Assembly: GCA_009667805.1 (NCBI GenBank)
Contig: CM019063.1
Coordinates: forward strand, 413,268,626 to 413,332,625
Length of the DNA: 64,000 nucleotides
Origin: Leptobrachium leishanense
Lineage: Eukaryota; Chordata; Amphibia; Anura; Megophryidae
Reading direction: 5' to 3'
Shown here: piece by piece, positions 12,000-24,627 of the stretch
Position numbering within the stretch: the first letter of the stretch is position 1
Layout: every line of letters begins with the position of its first letter
Made by a program: the position numbers and the translations under genes
The notes under the pieces: model-generated
What the model saw: only the letters and a program-made list of their open reading frames with translations
Told to the model about the DNA's origin: nothing
Databases searched by the model: none

Positions 12000-13115
12000 A
12001 AGAATAGTGTATTGAAAACAGGATGTTTTTTAATAGATTAGCGATCCCTAATTTCCCCTTTGCGTACCGGTTTCACCAGCAGATCGCGTTGCAAGTGCTG
12101 AGTCCAGCAGCCTGCCTCTTAGCGGCCACTAGGCACGCAGATGCTTGGGCAGCGCTAAATCGCCGTCCCAAGCATCGCCTCCTATGGACTCCATGGAGGC
12201 TTCTCCTGCTGGGTCACATGAGCAGTACGATCTCGCCTCTCGAGAGATCCTGCTGGTCGGCGAAGTGATTGCAGAGGGAGACTGGGGACTTTTTTCCTCA
12301 GTTTTCCCTCTGCTCTCAGCAGCCAGAAGCAGCGGATCCGGCCACTGTTCTCACCACGGGATAAGAGGTGAGTATTTGATTTTTGGGGGGGTTTGAGCTG
12401 CATGGAATGGATTCTGCAGCAGCGGAATCAGTTAGCTACACCTCTGAGCTGGTATTAACATTTTCAGTTAGCACCAGCTCTTAGTAACTAGCGTTAGGAC
12501 CTTGTGATCCTAACACTAGTTAATCTGTGTTTGTACTTTGCGCTCCCCATGTTAAATATAGGGAGAGCAAAGTACAGTAAACTCACACAATGAATCGCTA
12601 ATTACGATTTGCTAACGGGATTTTTAACCTCCCTGGCGGTCTGATTCTGACATATTTTATTTGTCAGAATCGGTCCTATTTATTTTGGCCCCCTAGCGGT
12701 ATAAGTGTGGCTTGGGGGTTAACTTTCAATACTGAAAGCGGTATCCCCGAGCCACACTCGGGCCGATACTTACATGTCCTGCGCTCCCTCGCTGTCCCCG
12801 CAGTCACACTGCAGCCGATCGCGATGTCACACTTCCTGGTTCACTCCTCGCGAGAAGAGATCCAGGCAGTGTGATGTTGTGAGCGGCTGGAGGAGACTGT
12901 GGGGATCAGCGAGGGAGCACAGGATATATAAGTATCCAGCCCAAGTGTGGCTCGGGCATACCGCTTTCGGTACAAAAAGTTAACCCCGAGCTACACTCGA
13001 GAATACCGTCAGGGAGGTTAACCTGTTAGTGAATCGGAGGTGATTCGGGCGCAGTGCTATCACCTCTAGCAAGCTCACGCTCATGCTAGTGTTGGCTTTC
13101 AGGAAGTGCTAGGGC
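12000..13115. mobile_element. GGGCCC-type non-autonomous element carrying a nested MITE
   Basis: Sequence at about 12000-12600 and 13022-13115 matches other members of a repeat group (22215-22857, 27820-28798, 61521-62258). Shared features are an ACTCCATGGAGG block (12188), an AGCAGCGGATC block, a small GTTAGGACC...GATCCTAAC hairpin, and a terminal GCTAGGGCCCTA near 13106. The left end is not sharply defined. A piggyBac-like MITE at 12628-13017 interrupts it. Confidence 0.5.
12628..13017. mobile_element. piggyBac-like MITE, copy 2 (TTAA target)
   Basis: A 390-bp element between TTAA at 12624-12627 and 13018-13021. The ends are CCTCCCTGGCGGTCTGA and ATACCGTCAGGGAGG. Subterminal inverted CGAGCCACACTCGGG and CCGAGCTACACTCGAG match the copy at 6081-6446. 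There is no transposase. Confidence 0.82.
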
Positions 13116-13119
13116 CCTA

Positions 13120-15505
13120 TATGGGCATTTATTTTCTATATTACCCAGTGGTCCAATAGATCAGGGCTTGACAAGAAATCCATGCATTTTGCTTTGCACA
13201 CACCTCTTGTGTGTGGCATATTTTTTAATCACAGAATGCACTCTGTCTCTGCACCATACCACTGGTCGACGAAACTGCCATGGAAAAACGTATGTGGTGA
13301 TACATTCTCAGCAAGGACTTAAGTGGCCCTGAGTTTGGGTATTCAATGTGCACTAAATTTAAAAAACAGGTTTCTAAAGGAGCATTTTGGTATAGAGATA
13401 GATTGATTTAATATTAAAAGACTACCTGCAATGCTTTTTTGGGTCTACAGAATTACCAATCTCCGTAAACTGGTACTCATAGTGGGAGACTATGTAATAC
13501 CTAGTGCTATTACCATTAGTTACCACGATCTACACTGTGGAGTCCATAGGACACAACTGAGTGTCACTTGAGATCTTGTAGGTGAGATCATTCATTCTTG
13601 TGGAGTCCTGTTGCAAGGACACAAAGGACTTAATTGACCTTGATGTCTTTCTGTTATCTGCTACAGGAGGCAGATTATTGCACTTTACATTGCATCAGAG
13701 GACTAAGTGTACATATGTATATATTCATATATTTTTATTACTATTATTATAACTATTTTTCCTTTTTTTAAAATGACTTTGTAATATCAAATTACAAGTT
13801 TTTGGCCCTGAGATTTCTTGGAGACTTTTGCTCTTTCATCAAGAATTACATGCAGCTTGAAATGTTGCCATGCTTATCTATTTCAGTGGGTATTTTAGTT
13901 TGTTTGCTGTCTGTTTCACCCAGTCTAGTAAATTTTTTACAAAATATATTTGTGGGAAGCAGCAGAAGAAACAGCAGGTGAAATGTGGGTATGTAGGAGT
14001 TTCTGGATTTTGGGGTAGTGGATTGTAGATAGAATAATGAAGACCTCCTAATCCTACAGAAATTGGAATCTGGCAATACCAAACATTTCAAAATAAACCT
14101 CCTTACTTTAGTATTGTTTTACGGATATCTTGTTTGATATCAGTTTCCATTGTGTGCCTTCAGAGTAGAAAGTTTTGCACTCGAGCATTACTCAAAAGAA
14201 ATTTTTTTCCATGGTCCACTGAATTCCCTGATATCATAGGTCAGCAAGCCTTTGACACGGCACTCATGTACACATTTTTTGTATGAGTATTGTGAAGGGT
14301 AGTTCCATGCATGTTAACATTCCCATGTGCCACTTCAAGGCATTATATTGTCTTTTCCTGCTTATCCTTTTGGTGTTTGACAGTTTTGCATAATGTCTTG
14401 ATTGATGGCTTCTTATGATGCATTGTATATATGGAAATCAATACCTAATAGACCGTTGTGAAAACCTGTAAATACAGATTTGAATCAAACAGAAATTTCC
14501 CGATGGTGGCTTTTTATAAATAAAAGTCTCCACTGGTTAAATCCATCAGCCTAACAATATTCAATAGCACAACGTCTTTACACAATCGTCTTATTCGTTT
14601 ATAATTTAAGATATTTCAAAAGGAGATGTAGTCTATATTATTGTGAGATATGTATACATGAGGATAAAGTCTCAACTTTTTAACAATCTTGTTTTAATAT
14701 TTTCAAACTTCGAAATGTGTTGTTCTAGTTAACATATATCCTTAAACTCTACAATCCTTTTTTATATGTAAATAGGTTTCCATTACAAAGATCGTTGGCT
14801 ATAAGGTTTCTATTTTCTCATTCTCAACCTGCTTTATGATATCACTGTTCCAGCACTAATAATAAAGTCTGGCTGGTGTTTTTTTCTTGTTTTTCCCATA
14901 GCTCAAATCAAAATTGAGATAGACAAATTCAAACTGTTGGATCTTATTCATAACTGGACCCCTGTCAAAAAGAGTTGAAGCTGAACATTTGTAGAAGTGA
15001 TATGTGCTATCAAAACCACATGTATTATTTAAATATATTCTTAAAGGGTTAGAATGTGCTTCCCTTGCAAACATTGGTAACTCAGCTTGTATTGAAACTT
15101 AATAGGTGTGCTTCATGTATAACTAATGACTATATGTAAACTCTGCCTTTGTTTTGCATAGTTTGGCTTTTAAAGATGCTACTGACAAAAAAAGGATACA
15201 ATTGCAACTTTTTGTATGTGTTGTAATTTTTTGTAAAGCGTACAATAGCCAGGATTGTTGGACACAAGCTGCCAAAACCAGTTTTCACCATACCTACACA
15301 CTCTCAGGTTGATTTGTCTGATAGTGAACTATATTTCTTGCAATTTATTATAAGAAATACTTTAGATATAAAGTAAGTATATATAACCCTAGGACATTTT
15401 TCTATCATTTACTTGTTATGTTGTTAATTTGCTGGGTAGAAAGTATACTGTAAGGTACTGTATTGCCTTTCTTAGGCATGAAGCCTTCATAGATTACCTC
15501 CAACC
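13120..15505. other. Unique-looking intergenic DNA
   Basis: AT-rich, nothing recognised. Minor frames such as 13846-14091 and 14856-15074 (minus) have no domain. Confidence 0.45.
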
Positions 15506-15508
15506 ATG

Positions 15509-16846
15509 GGCTGTATTCCAACCTTGTTGTAAACTTAACTAGAGCTGTTGTAAACGTACCAGAGCCATTATAGGGCCTGATCATAATCACTTGACATTAA
15601 AGGCGAGACGCAAATTGAAAATGTTTGCCTCTGCCTTTTTCCTTTTGAGGCTTGCATTTAACATCTGTAGTAAGACCCTGCCGCTTTGCCAGCACTCGAG
15701 TTGTAATACTGCTGAGCCATTGCGTCATAACACCAGCAGTGTTAAACGACTGTCAAATCCCGTACCTGGCGCCCAGCAGCGTGTGATACGCTCATACACA
15801 CCTCACATTACTGTGAGTTCTTTTGCTGAAGAGCACTGTGATACGCTCATGTCACGTTTTTGTTTGGGGGTGGGGGGGCAGCATTTCATCCATTGCTCCA
15901 GGCAGCACAGTGGCTTGGACCGGCCCAGTACCCAGTCTGTGTATGATCTTGGCTATTACTGACTACCCGCTCTGTGTACTAAATCTGGCTATTCTGAGGA
16001 TCTCTCTATGTAATGATTTTGGCATACAGCTGACTACCTCTCCTGGTACTAAGACCCCCGCTATCCTGACCAAGTGTCTTATTCTATTTGGGTATCTGTT
16101 AACCCTTACTGGTTGCGTGTCTATTTGTCCACTTAATATAGGTAGCTTTGCTGGCCATTTAAGGTTCGGAAGGGTAGATGGAATACTGTGTATAGGGACC
16201 AGCACCATAGAGCCTAGGGAGAATCATGACAGCGACCTGGTGTTATCTGCTTCAGGAGTCCATAGGACTCCATGAAGACAGGGGAGAGCTCACGCAAATA
16301 GGATCCAACTGGGGCGTCGGAGGGATACGTGGTGGAATACTGGGGGCTAATTGTTTCCAGAGTACCTCTACCCACGGAGCGAGGAAGCTGTGGATCACGC
16401 CTCTATCTGCACCGTTGGATCTCAAGTGAGTATTGGATTTTTGAGTGGGCTTAGTTTTGTGTGTTATGTAATTGTACTGAAGCGCAATCACTTAACACCA
16501 GAGTCTGAAAATGTTATTCTTTTCAGAATATCGTCTAAACGCAGATGGAGAACGAGCAGGTTGGAATAGCTTGTTCTCCATCTGCTGGGGCGACATTAGC
16601 ATCTCCTATGCAAAGCATAGAAAACATTAATATACAGTAACCTGGTGCAACATGCGAAATGCAAGGTGAGCTTGCGTCTCGGATGGAGTAGGATGGGTAA
16701 AAAATAAGCACAGCTCTTGAGCCGTGATGCTGAATGGCACGAGAGCTGTGCTTTGCGTCCGGGTTGTGATCAGGCCCATAGTCCATGGTGTTTCTAAGTT
16801 TACAACAGCTCTGGTTAGGTTTTCACCAGGGTTGGATTACTGCCCC
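15509..16846. mobile_element. Hairpin MITE (family C) split by a later insertion
   Basis: The left arm (15509-15572) contains TTGTTGTAAACTTAACTAGA and AGAGCCATTATAG. The right arm (16778-16846) contains AAGTTTACAACAGCTCTGG and GGTTGGATTACTGCCCC. Together they equal the intact 132-bp hairpin at 38569-38700, whose loop reads GCCATTATAGTCTATGG. The interruption is exactly at this loop. Confidence 0.75.
15573..16777. mobile_element. Non-autonomous element inserted in a MITE loop
   Basis: A 1205-bp insert with inverted ends GGGCCTGATCATAATCAC and TTGTGATCAGGCCC. ATA directly precedes and follows it (a 3-base duplication is likely). The interior has GGAGTCCATAGGACTCC at 16256-16272. A diverged relative lies at about 26390-27080 and shares GTTAAAGGCGAGGCACAAA. 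No transposase is seen. The open frames inside, such as 15823-16275, are not recognisable proteins. Confidence 0.7.
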
Positions 16847-16849
16847 AGT

Positions 16850-17149
16850 CCGTAGTTTTACTTTCAAGATTTAAGTTTCCAGTCTTGAAAAAAGAACGGA
16901 TAAATACAGGATATTATTTTATTACAAACCATTTTGATTTGATTTTCAAAATTCTCACAACAGCAATTAAATAAAAAAAACATTACACAATTAAATGAAT
17001 AAAAGTTCAAGTAAATAATAATATAGTAGAACTTTTCTAATATATAATATTATGTTATTATAGTAGTACAACCATGCAGAGGCATGAGTTTAATTTAAAA
17101 ATAAAGAGAGGTTGCACACCATAAGCTGTTCACAACCGAGTCACAGATG
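16850..17149. other. AT-rich spacer
   Basis: Low-complexity AT sequence before the large palindrome, with no gene. Confidence 0.5.
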
Positions 17150-18487
17150 TGGTGTAAGAGGTATTTAGAAATACAGAAAAAAATAGAACATGCAGTACAA
17201 TACAACCTTATAGATGGTCAAATAGGTTTGTGTGTCGATACAGGGTCTTCAATGGAGTACAAAGCCTTAGAATTAGAGCATACACAAGGACATAGCGTAA
17301 TACTGTCAAAAATTTAATAAAACATAAAACCACAGAAAGGAAGCCACTCACAAAATTAGTGGCACACAATAGATAAAAGTGTGCAACAGCGCATATTAAA
17401 CAATTCGTTCGGATAGTCACCACAGCCGGAAAGACATCGTCCTTAAAGCGTAGTTTTCTGTAGGAGAGCCTGGCCAGGATACCACTCCGTGCTGAGAAGT
17501 CCAAATCACAGGTGAAGCCACAGTCTTTCAGAACAACCAATTGGGGAACCGAAGACCTGGAGACATCCAAAGTGAATGATGGACGATCCGATTCGCGGAC
17601 GAAAAATGGACGATCCGGCGGCGAACGAACGAAAAATAGAAACGAGCAAGTCAGTTCGACGCGTTTCGTCCTCCGACTTATTCATGAACTGACTTGTCCG
17701 TCCAAATCTTCTTTCTTTTAAAGTCCACATTTCTTTAATCAATAATCTAAAATACATTCAGGTGTGGATACCGGAACTTCCGGTATCCACACCTGAATGT
17801 ATTTTAGATTATTGATTAAAGAAATGTGGACTTTAAAAGAAAGAAGATTTGGACGGACAAGTCAGTTCATGAATAAGTCGGAGGACGAAACGCGTCGAAC
17901 TGACTTGCTCGTTTCTATTTTTCGTTCGTTCGCCCGCCGGATCGTCCATTTTTCGTCCGCGAATCGGATCGTCCATCATTCACTTTGGATGTCTCCAGGT
18001 CTTCGGTTCCCAATTGGTTGTTCTGAAAGACTGTGGCTTCACCTGTGATTTGGACTTCTCAGCACGGAGTGGTATCCTGGCCAGGCTCTCCTACAGAAAA
18101 CTACGCTTTAAGGACGATGTCTTTCCGGCTGTGGTGACTATCCGAACGAATTGTTTAATATGCGCTGTTGCACACTTTATCTATTGTGTGCCACTAATTT
18201 GTGAGTGGCTTCCTTTCTGTGGTTTTATGTTTTATTAAATTTTTTGACAGTATTACGCTATGTCCTTGTGTATGCTCTAATTCTAGAGGCTTTGTACTCC
18301 ATTGAAGACCCTGTATCGACACACAAACCTATTTGACCATCTATAAGGTTGTATTGTACTGCATGTTCTATTTTTTTCTGTATGTCTATATTCTAGCACG
18401 TTGGTGGAGAGTGCTGTGAACTGCAGTTTCTATTCCTCTTGGGGATACATCTTCACACCCTGTTTAGTATTGGTGTAAGAGGTATTT
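17150..18487. repeat. 1.2-kb near-perfect palindrome flanked by a 17-bp direct repeat
   Basis: Two arms of about 606 bp (17171-17776 and 17778-18383) mirror each other around the single base at 17777 (GGATACCGGAA c TTCCGGTATCC). I see only two compensating 1-bp indels and few mismatches. The whole is flanked by a perfect TGGTGTAAGAGGTATTT at 17150-17166 and 18471-18487. Each arm holds GACGCGTTTCGTCCTCCGAC or its inverse. Beyond the right arm, 18384-18470 is present only once. The 17-bp flanks look like a LINE-type target duplication. Paired open frames (17208-17570 minus, 18014-18238 plus) are copies of one another and match no protein I know. Confidence 0.9.
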
Positions 18488-18489
18488 GT

Positions 18490-19776
18490 TCATGATTAAA
18501 TGAGGAATCAAAGTATTGTCATTTATATAATGCGTAAATCGCTATGTGCATATTTATATATATCCAACCTAGTTTTGTATTGCATTTCATTTACATTTAC
18601 ACATATCATGTTGGTTTATAGTATTAGGTTGCTTTATTAGCATTTTATTGATATGATTCACAGATACAGTCTGGGTTTGTTAATACTTAGAAATGGCCCT
18701 GTTTGTGTGTTTTATATTTTTCACACATAACTATGAAATGTGACCCCCATTAACTTCTGGCAACTATGATCTCTATGACTAAGACTCAGGTACCAGCAGG
18801 GGTTTGTCCACCAACTGTGAGGGCTTAATAGAAAGCAGCACTATGGTAAATGGTCATTGCGATACTATTTTCTATTGGAAAGAACATGCATGTCTTTAGC
18901 GTGAGAGGCTCCATCAATCTGTGGGCTGTTTGTTTTTCCTTGTGAGTTTTTGTATTTTAATATGGTACAAAGCGTTCCATTTATTAGGTTCATATTACAA
19001 AAAAAATACTAGTTATTACTCTATAATATCTTCTAGTACACTTTCCCAATATTCATACAGTACACCACCCACTAAGAGAGTGAATAAAAAGAGCAAATGA
19101 TGAGGTTTTGCTAAGCCTCTGCTGGATCTTAATTCTGTTTTCTCTTATAACATGCTTGTCACTGCAGTCGTTTGATTTTATCCATACTGGGAAGAAAGGA
19201 TACACAGTATTAGATCCATGGAATCATGCTGATGTTACTACTTTAACACCACATGAGATGGGAGATAATACGCACATATATTGTTTTCCTGACATCTGTG
19301 AACACTTTGCCCCCTGTGCAGAAATTAGTTCAAATATATTCTCGAGTAAATTACCTCATAATGTGGGGAAGAGAGGACATTTTTATTTTCTCTGCCAAGA
19401 CGTGTGAATGCACAAAAAAAGGCGCTAAATAGTACCTATATGGCAGAAATGCTGGCAATGTGATTTTTCATTGTTGGACAAGCATAAAGACACACTTGTA
19501 CCCAAATTATAAAGCATTGGAACATTTTGGAGTTGGCCATAAAGTTTTTAAAAATAATAATACAAAGAGAGCACAAGGAAAGTTAGGAAACAATGAATAA
19601 ATGTACCGAGTAAGAAATAGTAGCACATATTCTCACAGAAAATTTTGTTTTACCACAAGGGAGCACATTAATCCTGCATCTTAAAAGTGTAGTCCTCTCT
19701 TTTTATTATTATTTGATTGCTGTGGTGGATGTAGAAGAGAAACCATCTGCGAGGATCCACACCTAAATTACATTAT
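18490..19776. other. Unique-looking intergenic DNA
   Basis: No gene or repeat end recognised. A 99-codon + strand frame at 19108-19407 lacks any domain or splice context. Confidence 0.45.
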
Positions 19777-19958
19777 CAGGGTTATTCAGAGAGAGGTGGA
19801 AAGCAGGAGAATGACTGGAGAACGGAAAATTCTAGGTCCAAATAGCCGATTTGGAAAGTGAGATGAATGGGAGAATTTTTCTGGTTTGGCTAATTTAACC
19901 TAGAATTTTCCATTCTCCAGTCATTCTCCTGCTTTTCACCGCTCTCTGAATAACTCTG
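19777..19958. mobile_element. Short MITE (family B interior, GGGTTATTCAGAGAG ends)
   Basis: A 182-bp hairpin with ends CAGGGTTATTCAGAGAGAGG and CGCTCTCTGAATAACTCTG followed by TA. The middle folds on itself (GAAAATTCTAGGTCCAAATA against AACCTAGAATTTTCC). It belongs to the same group as 8970, 27414, 29395 and 31547. Confidence 0.75.
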
Positions 19959-19959
19959 T

Positions 19960-20589
19960 ATATTTTACCCATTTAGAAATAATGTTTCCGAAACCTAACA
20001 CAATTGAGCCACAAACTTGGGGTGCAGATGGAGACTGTAGCTGCTTATTGTATAATGACTCCTATACTTCTGAAAGGAACTGTTAAATTGCAGCTATCTA
20101 GAGTGGAATGAGCTATTCCATTGCAGCTTGTTCACTTCTCTTCAAAGCGGGGCAGTATTCAGAATTGATTACTGAATTTTAGACCCTGATGTTAAGTGAT
20201 TTTGCTAAATTTCTACAATGGATAGAGACCCCGTGTGGTAATGTTACTGGATATACAATTGGTGTATGGGAGAAATGAGCTCTCTGTGATCTTCCCTTAT
20301 ATATATTTTTCTCATTTATTTTCCCTTATTCACCCTCTCTCTTACTCTGTATATATTCATTGATTCCTGTTCCTTAATTGTCTTTTTTTGTTTCTTCTGT
20401 TTAGCCGTGCCTCACGCTGGTATCAGCTCCTGGAGACCACAGGACTCCATGAAGGCAAGCCACTTCACATATGAAGGGCCAAGGCTGGGCTGTGCTAGGA
20501 CCACAGAAGGAAACTGGGAACAATTTAGAATTTAGGGAATGGCATCCACAGATTTCAGAATAATATTTGATTGACATTATCGAAGACAA
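19960..20589. other. Intergenic with repeat fragments
   Basis: No gene. A fragment near 20428-20460 carries the GGAGACCACAGGACTCC version of the recurrent motif. A nearby 62-codon minus frame has no domain. Confidence 0.4.
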
Positions 20590-21330
20590 AGTACCCTATT
20601 ACAATCTTCACGCAAACGTTTGCGCGAACGCAAAAACCCATTAACGCGAGGGGCAAAACACTTTGCGCTGAACGTCGTATTACAATGTCAGCGCAACAAA
20701 CGCACGTAATCGTCTACCGCGGGTGAACCTGAGCGAACGCTGCATGAGCGTACTGTACTGCGCGCGTCCTATACTTAACAATGTGAGCGCAAATGTGTTT
20801 GTGTGCTGGTACGCGGATGGTATTACAATCTATGCACAAAATTTAACGCACAGCGTTTGCACGCATAATTTTAACGACTTCTAAAACCTGGTGTTAATGG
20901 CAAATCTGAACGTCCTGGCCGAACCCAAATACACCAGCCTGAAAAAAAAAAAATACAGCACAGTATAGTTACAAATTCTACGCATACCCAAACAATAAAA
21001 TGGAGAAGTTGTGCGTGTTTTTATTATTGCTGCAGCATATATGCTCAGATTGACTTTGACAGGCGCAAAAACTGAACGGGAGACAATTGTGGTTCTTAAT
21101 TCCGATTGGCTGAATCGCGTGAAAAAACAGTCCGCACACCAATTTCTGAACGCAACGCTAAAGCGTGTATTTTTGCGTGTCTTTTTTATGCGCGTAATTT
21201 TTTTGACGAATGAAATAATGCGCGAGGATTGTAATACCAGCGTTAATTTACGCGCGTTTACGTTTAACGCTTTGTGCAAAAATTCACGCATTTACCGTGC
21301 ATTTTTGCGTGAAGAATGTAATAGGGCCCA
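20590..21330. mobile_element. CpG-rich inverted-repeat element
   Basis: The ends ACCCTATTACAATCTTCACGC and GCGTGAAGAATGTAATAGGG are inverted. The interior is full of mirrored ACGCAAA / TTTGCGT and TTAACGC / GCGTTAA words. The overlapping frames on both strands (20881-21291 minus, 21011-21343 plus) are products of this structure. A partial relative with TACATTCTTTACGCAAAAAC lies at 62930-63110. I could not fix a target duplication. Confidence 0.65.
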
Positions 21331-21446
21331 AAGGATATTGTAATGTGATCGTTCTTTTTGAGAACCATTGAAAACCAAATTATCTATAAATAAAAAGATG
21401 AAGCAACTGTAATTGTGTACCATTCAGTATGAGAAGCAACAGTACA

Positions 21447-21625
21447 AGGGTTACAGTTACAAGTATTTATAAAGTGCCAACAAGTTCCGTAGCGCTGTAC
21501 AATGGGAGAGACAGAATAACAACTATACAAACACATTACACACACAGAACAGTAGGAAAGAGGACCCTGCTCGAGGGCTTACAATCGAAGAGATAAAATA
21601 GGAAACTGAAAAGATTCAGCATACA
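21447..21625 (+). repeat. Dispersed repeat (TATAAAGTGCCAACAAGTTCC type), copy 1
   Basis: It contains AAGTTCCGTAGCGCTGTACAA and GGACCCTGCTCGAGGGCTTA. The same order of blocks is seen at 40612-40760 and, as a fragment, at 29290-29350. The sequence type is common in amphibian and fish genomes (general knowledge). Its exact class (SINE or LINE tail) is not resolved here. Confidence 0.65.
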
Positions 21626-21629
21626 TATG

Positions 21630-22214
21630 GTATCATGTAAAATGTATGTGCCCTTTCACTGCCATATTTCTATTTTATGGTTATAGTTATGGCTGTAGTT
21701 CTGATATATAACAGTGAGTGTGTTTCTGATTAGTGATTTGACATGACGTTGAAGTATGTTAGGAAAGTATTGGTGATTAAACTGCCACGATTCTGCCATT
21801 GCTGAATCTCATACATATGAATACAAACCTTGGGTGTCTGTTGCGTGTATATTCACTCAGAATATACGTTTCGGGCGTGCATTCTATACTTTTCAAATAT
21901 TACTCTAAATTCCTACAGTTCCTGATACTTTTATTCTGAATGATGTTAAAAAAAAAAAAAAGAAAATGAGCTGAATATTTTTATATTTTTGATATTGTGT
22001 ATCAATATTATAACCAAAACTACAGTAACAGATAAATGTGGGTGTATGTACATACAGTAACTCACAGAAGTAAGTACACCCCTCATATTTTTGTAAATAT
22101 TTTATTATCTTTTCATGTGACAACACTGAAGAAATAACACTTTGCTACAATGTGAAGTAGTGAATGTACAGCTTGTATACCAGTGTAAATTCATTCAAAA
22201 ACATAAAAAGCAAG
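21630..22214. other. Unique-looking intergenic DNA
   Basis: AT-rich. A poly-A tract at about 21949-21961, otherwise nothing recognised. Confidence 0.45.
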
Positions 22215-22857
22215 GGGCCCTATTCCCTAGTGAATGCTAACTGTAGCATTCGGGTGAGTAAGCGGTAATGTCAGGATAAGTGACTTTAACACATGCCCCC
22301 CATATTACCTTCCTTATGTTAACCCGGTTAAAAATCCGTTAGTGCATTGGTGATTGTGCTTGCTTGTGCAAGCTTACTGTACTTTGTGCACCCTATGCTT
22401 AACATGGGGGGCGCAATCAGTAATTAGCGTTACGATAAGTAAAGTATTACAAAGTCCTAACGTTAATTACCGCACAAATGGGTTAACCAATTTTTTTATT
22501 ATTTTATTTTATCGGCACCCAATAGCTGGTGCTAACTGATTGCTCTTTTGCAGAATCAGTTAAAACCAGCTAAACCCCCAATAAATCAAAAAGTCACCTC
22601 TCCTCCTGCAACGAGAACGGTGGCCTGATCCGCTACTACCTGTCAACGGGGAGGGAGGAAGTCCCCAGTCTCTCTCCATGATCAGTGTGCTGCACTGCGC
22701 AATTTCATGGCCTGGAAGTGCAACCCTCTATGGAGTCCTATGGACTGCAAGAGGTGATACTCACGGCGCCGTGAAAGAGCTACCGTGAGTATCCTAGCAT
22801 TTAGTGCTGCAAACCAGGGCAAGGTGCTGAGCAGGCGCGAAGAAGGGAATAGGGCCC
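22215..22857. mobile_element. GGGCCC-type non-autonomous element
   Basis: The ends GGGGCCCTATTCCCTAG and GAAGGGAATAGGGCCC are inverted. The interior has a small hairpin (AGTAAAGTATTACAAAGTCC region) and TGGAGTCCTATGGACTGC at 22731-22748. It is related to 12000-13115, 27820-28798 and 61521-62258. There is no transposase. Confidence 0.65.
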
Positions 22858-22879
22858 ACAATATTTAAGTTACAGTATT

Positions 22880-23135
22880 TGGTGCAGGGCTCGCGACCCT
22901 GAAGCGGAACCCTCCATGGAGTCCTATGTACTCAAGGAGGTGATACTCACATGGTGCGGAAGCACTACCTCGAGTATCACTGCGGGTAGAGTATGGTCCC
23001 GGGGCACGGTGCTGAATTGACACCTGCCCCGGAATATGGTGCTAAAATGGGGATGCTACGGGGAAACCTGGAGGCGTAGGTTTTACCTGTTAGTGTCCCC
23101 ATTTTAGCGTGAGGGATGGAATAGTGCCCAAGAAT
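22880..23135. mobile_element. Partial GGGCCC-type element
   Basis: Contains CCTCCATGGAGTCCTATGTA (22910-22930) and ends GGGATGGAATAGTGCCCA near 23132. It resembles the right half of the element at 61521-62258. The left end is missing or unclear. Confidence 0.45.
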
Positions 23136-24620
23136 AGATATTTACAAATTACTTTTAGTATGTGAAAGCTTTCGACCGTATATATTATTTTATTACCATA
23201 GCATAATAATTTTAAGTGGAAAAATTGTATGCGATGTGACCTAGTATGTATCTTAAAGTCTAACATCTTCACATCATGACAAATGGCACAGAATAGTTCC
23301 CACTGACAACAATATGTCTAAGGTAATTTAATGGTCCAATCTTTTTTAATTGGTGACGTATTTTACTAAATCATTAGATGCCATTTAATTTTATCTTCTT
23401 CCGTATCTGTCTTATCTGCGTTCTTTGAGACATTTTAATTATGTTCTAGGAAAGGGGATACTGAAAGTCCTTAATATTGGACAAAGCAATAAAAGCAAGG
23501 TCACTGCACATTAAGTGGTGACCCTGTTGAATGTCCTACTTTCTGAACTTTGTCACAAAAATTCTATTTCAAAATAATCACATTTCTAGTAGCAATCGAT
23601 TTAGTTTACACTATCAATGAAGAGAAAGAACATTTTATTCCAAGTTGGACTATTGGAAAATTCATTAACTCAAACATCTTTCCAAATCAGCAATTTATGT
23701 TGTTATAGTAAATAAATGTGGCTTGTTAAGAGTCAGCATGCTGGATTCAAGCTGAACAAACAATCACAGGAGTTACCAGCAAATGTAAATAATTGAACTA
23801 ACACCTGAATGATGGCATAAAAATGGGATTGAGTTGTTATCTGGGATAATCTAGATGAGATCTGTCTTCAGGGATTTGAGTTTTTGTAAAATAGTAAATC
23901 AGTAATTAGTGATGGTCTGGGTTGCTGTTTTCTAGAGGACACATACTGATTTCTAACAAGCATTGAACCCTCAAGTCATCTATTTCTTTCTCTATGTGCT
24001 CTGTTTATCTCAATCTTGGTTGAATTAAAATACAAGGGCCAGATTCCAACTGAACCATTGAAATAATGGGTCCAGCCATTACTCTTAACAGCTCGAGCCA
24101 TTAGGAAAATGGCTCCAGCCTTTATCAGAACCGAGCCACAAGCTTTGCTGACATTGCAACAGATTAGTCCATAAACATTCTTTTTATCCCATGACGCATG
24201 ATCCGCCCCTTTCTCTGTAAGCAAGCAGAGGAAGACCGAAAACAAACAGGGCTTGATTTAATTTTTCCTGATCACTGAGATTAACACAATATGGTGTATG
24301 GTGGTGAGGGTATGAGCCCAATATGCAGTGACACAACAGGCAGAGACACTTGAATAGAATCCCAATGGGGGTTTATCTGACTACACTAATGACAACAAAA
24401 TGGCAAGGTGGATTTGCGGCAAGGAGGGTACTGGAGTGAAGGAGAGGATCTTGGAAGGAAATGGCTGAACATTAGGCCAGGCTAGGAGGAAAGACCAAGG
24501 GTTACTTTCAGGGTTAGGAATATTTTAGGGTTAGGGTTACTAACAGCGAATTTGATAGAAAATCAATTTTTTTTACTCCCATCCCAAATTTTATCAATAA
24601 GGAGTCATTTATTAGAATTA
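23136..24620. other. Unique-looking intergenic DNA
   Basis: No gene. A short GGGTTAGGGTTA near 24528 is too short to be an interstitial telomere array. Confidence 0.45.
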
Positions 24621-24627
24621 GTGAGGA

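Noticed and set aside
17208..18238. Paired frames with the same protein on opposite strands
   Set aside because: They are mirror copies produced by the palindrome and show no known domain.
20881..21343. Overlapping 136- and 110-codon frames
   Set aside because: They are inside a CpG-rich inverted-repeat element and mirror each other's composition.
24516..24542. Possible interstitial telomere repeat
   Set aside because: Only two GGGTTA words in a row, too short to separate from chance.
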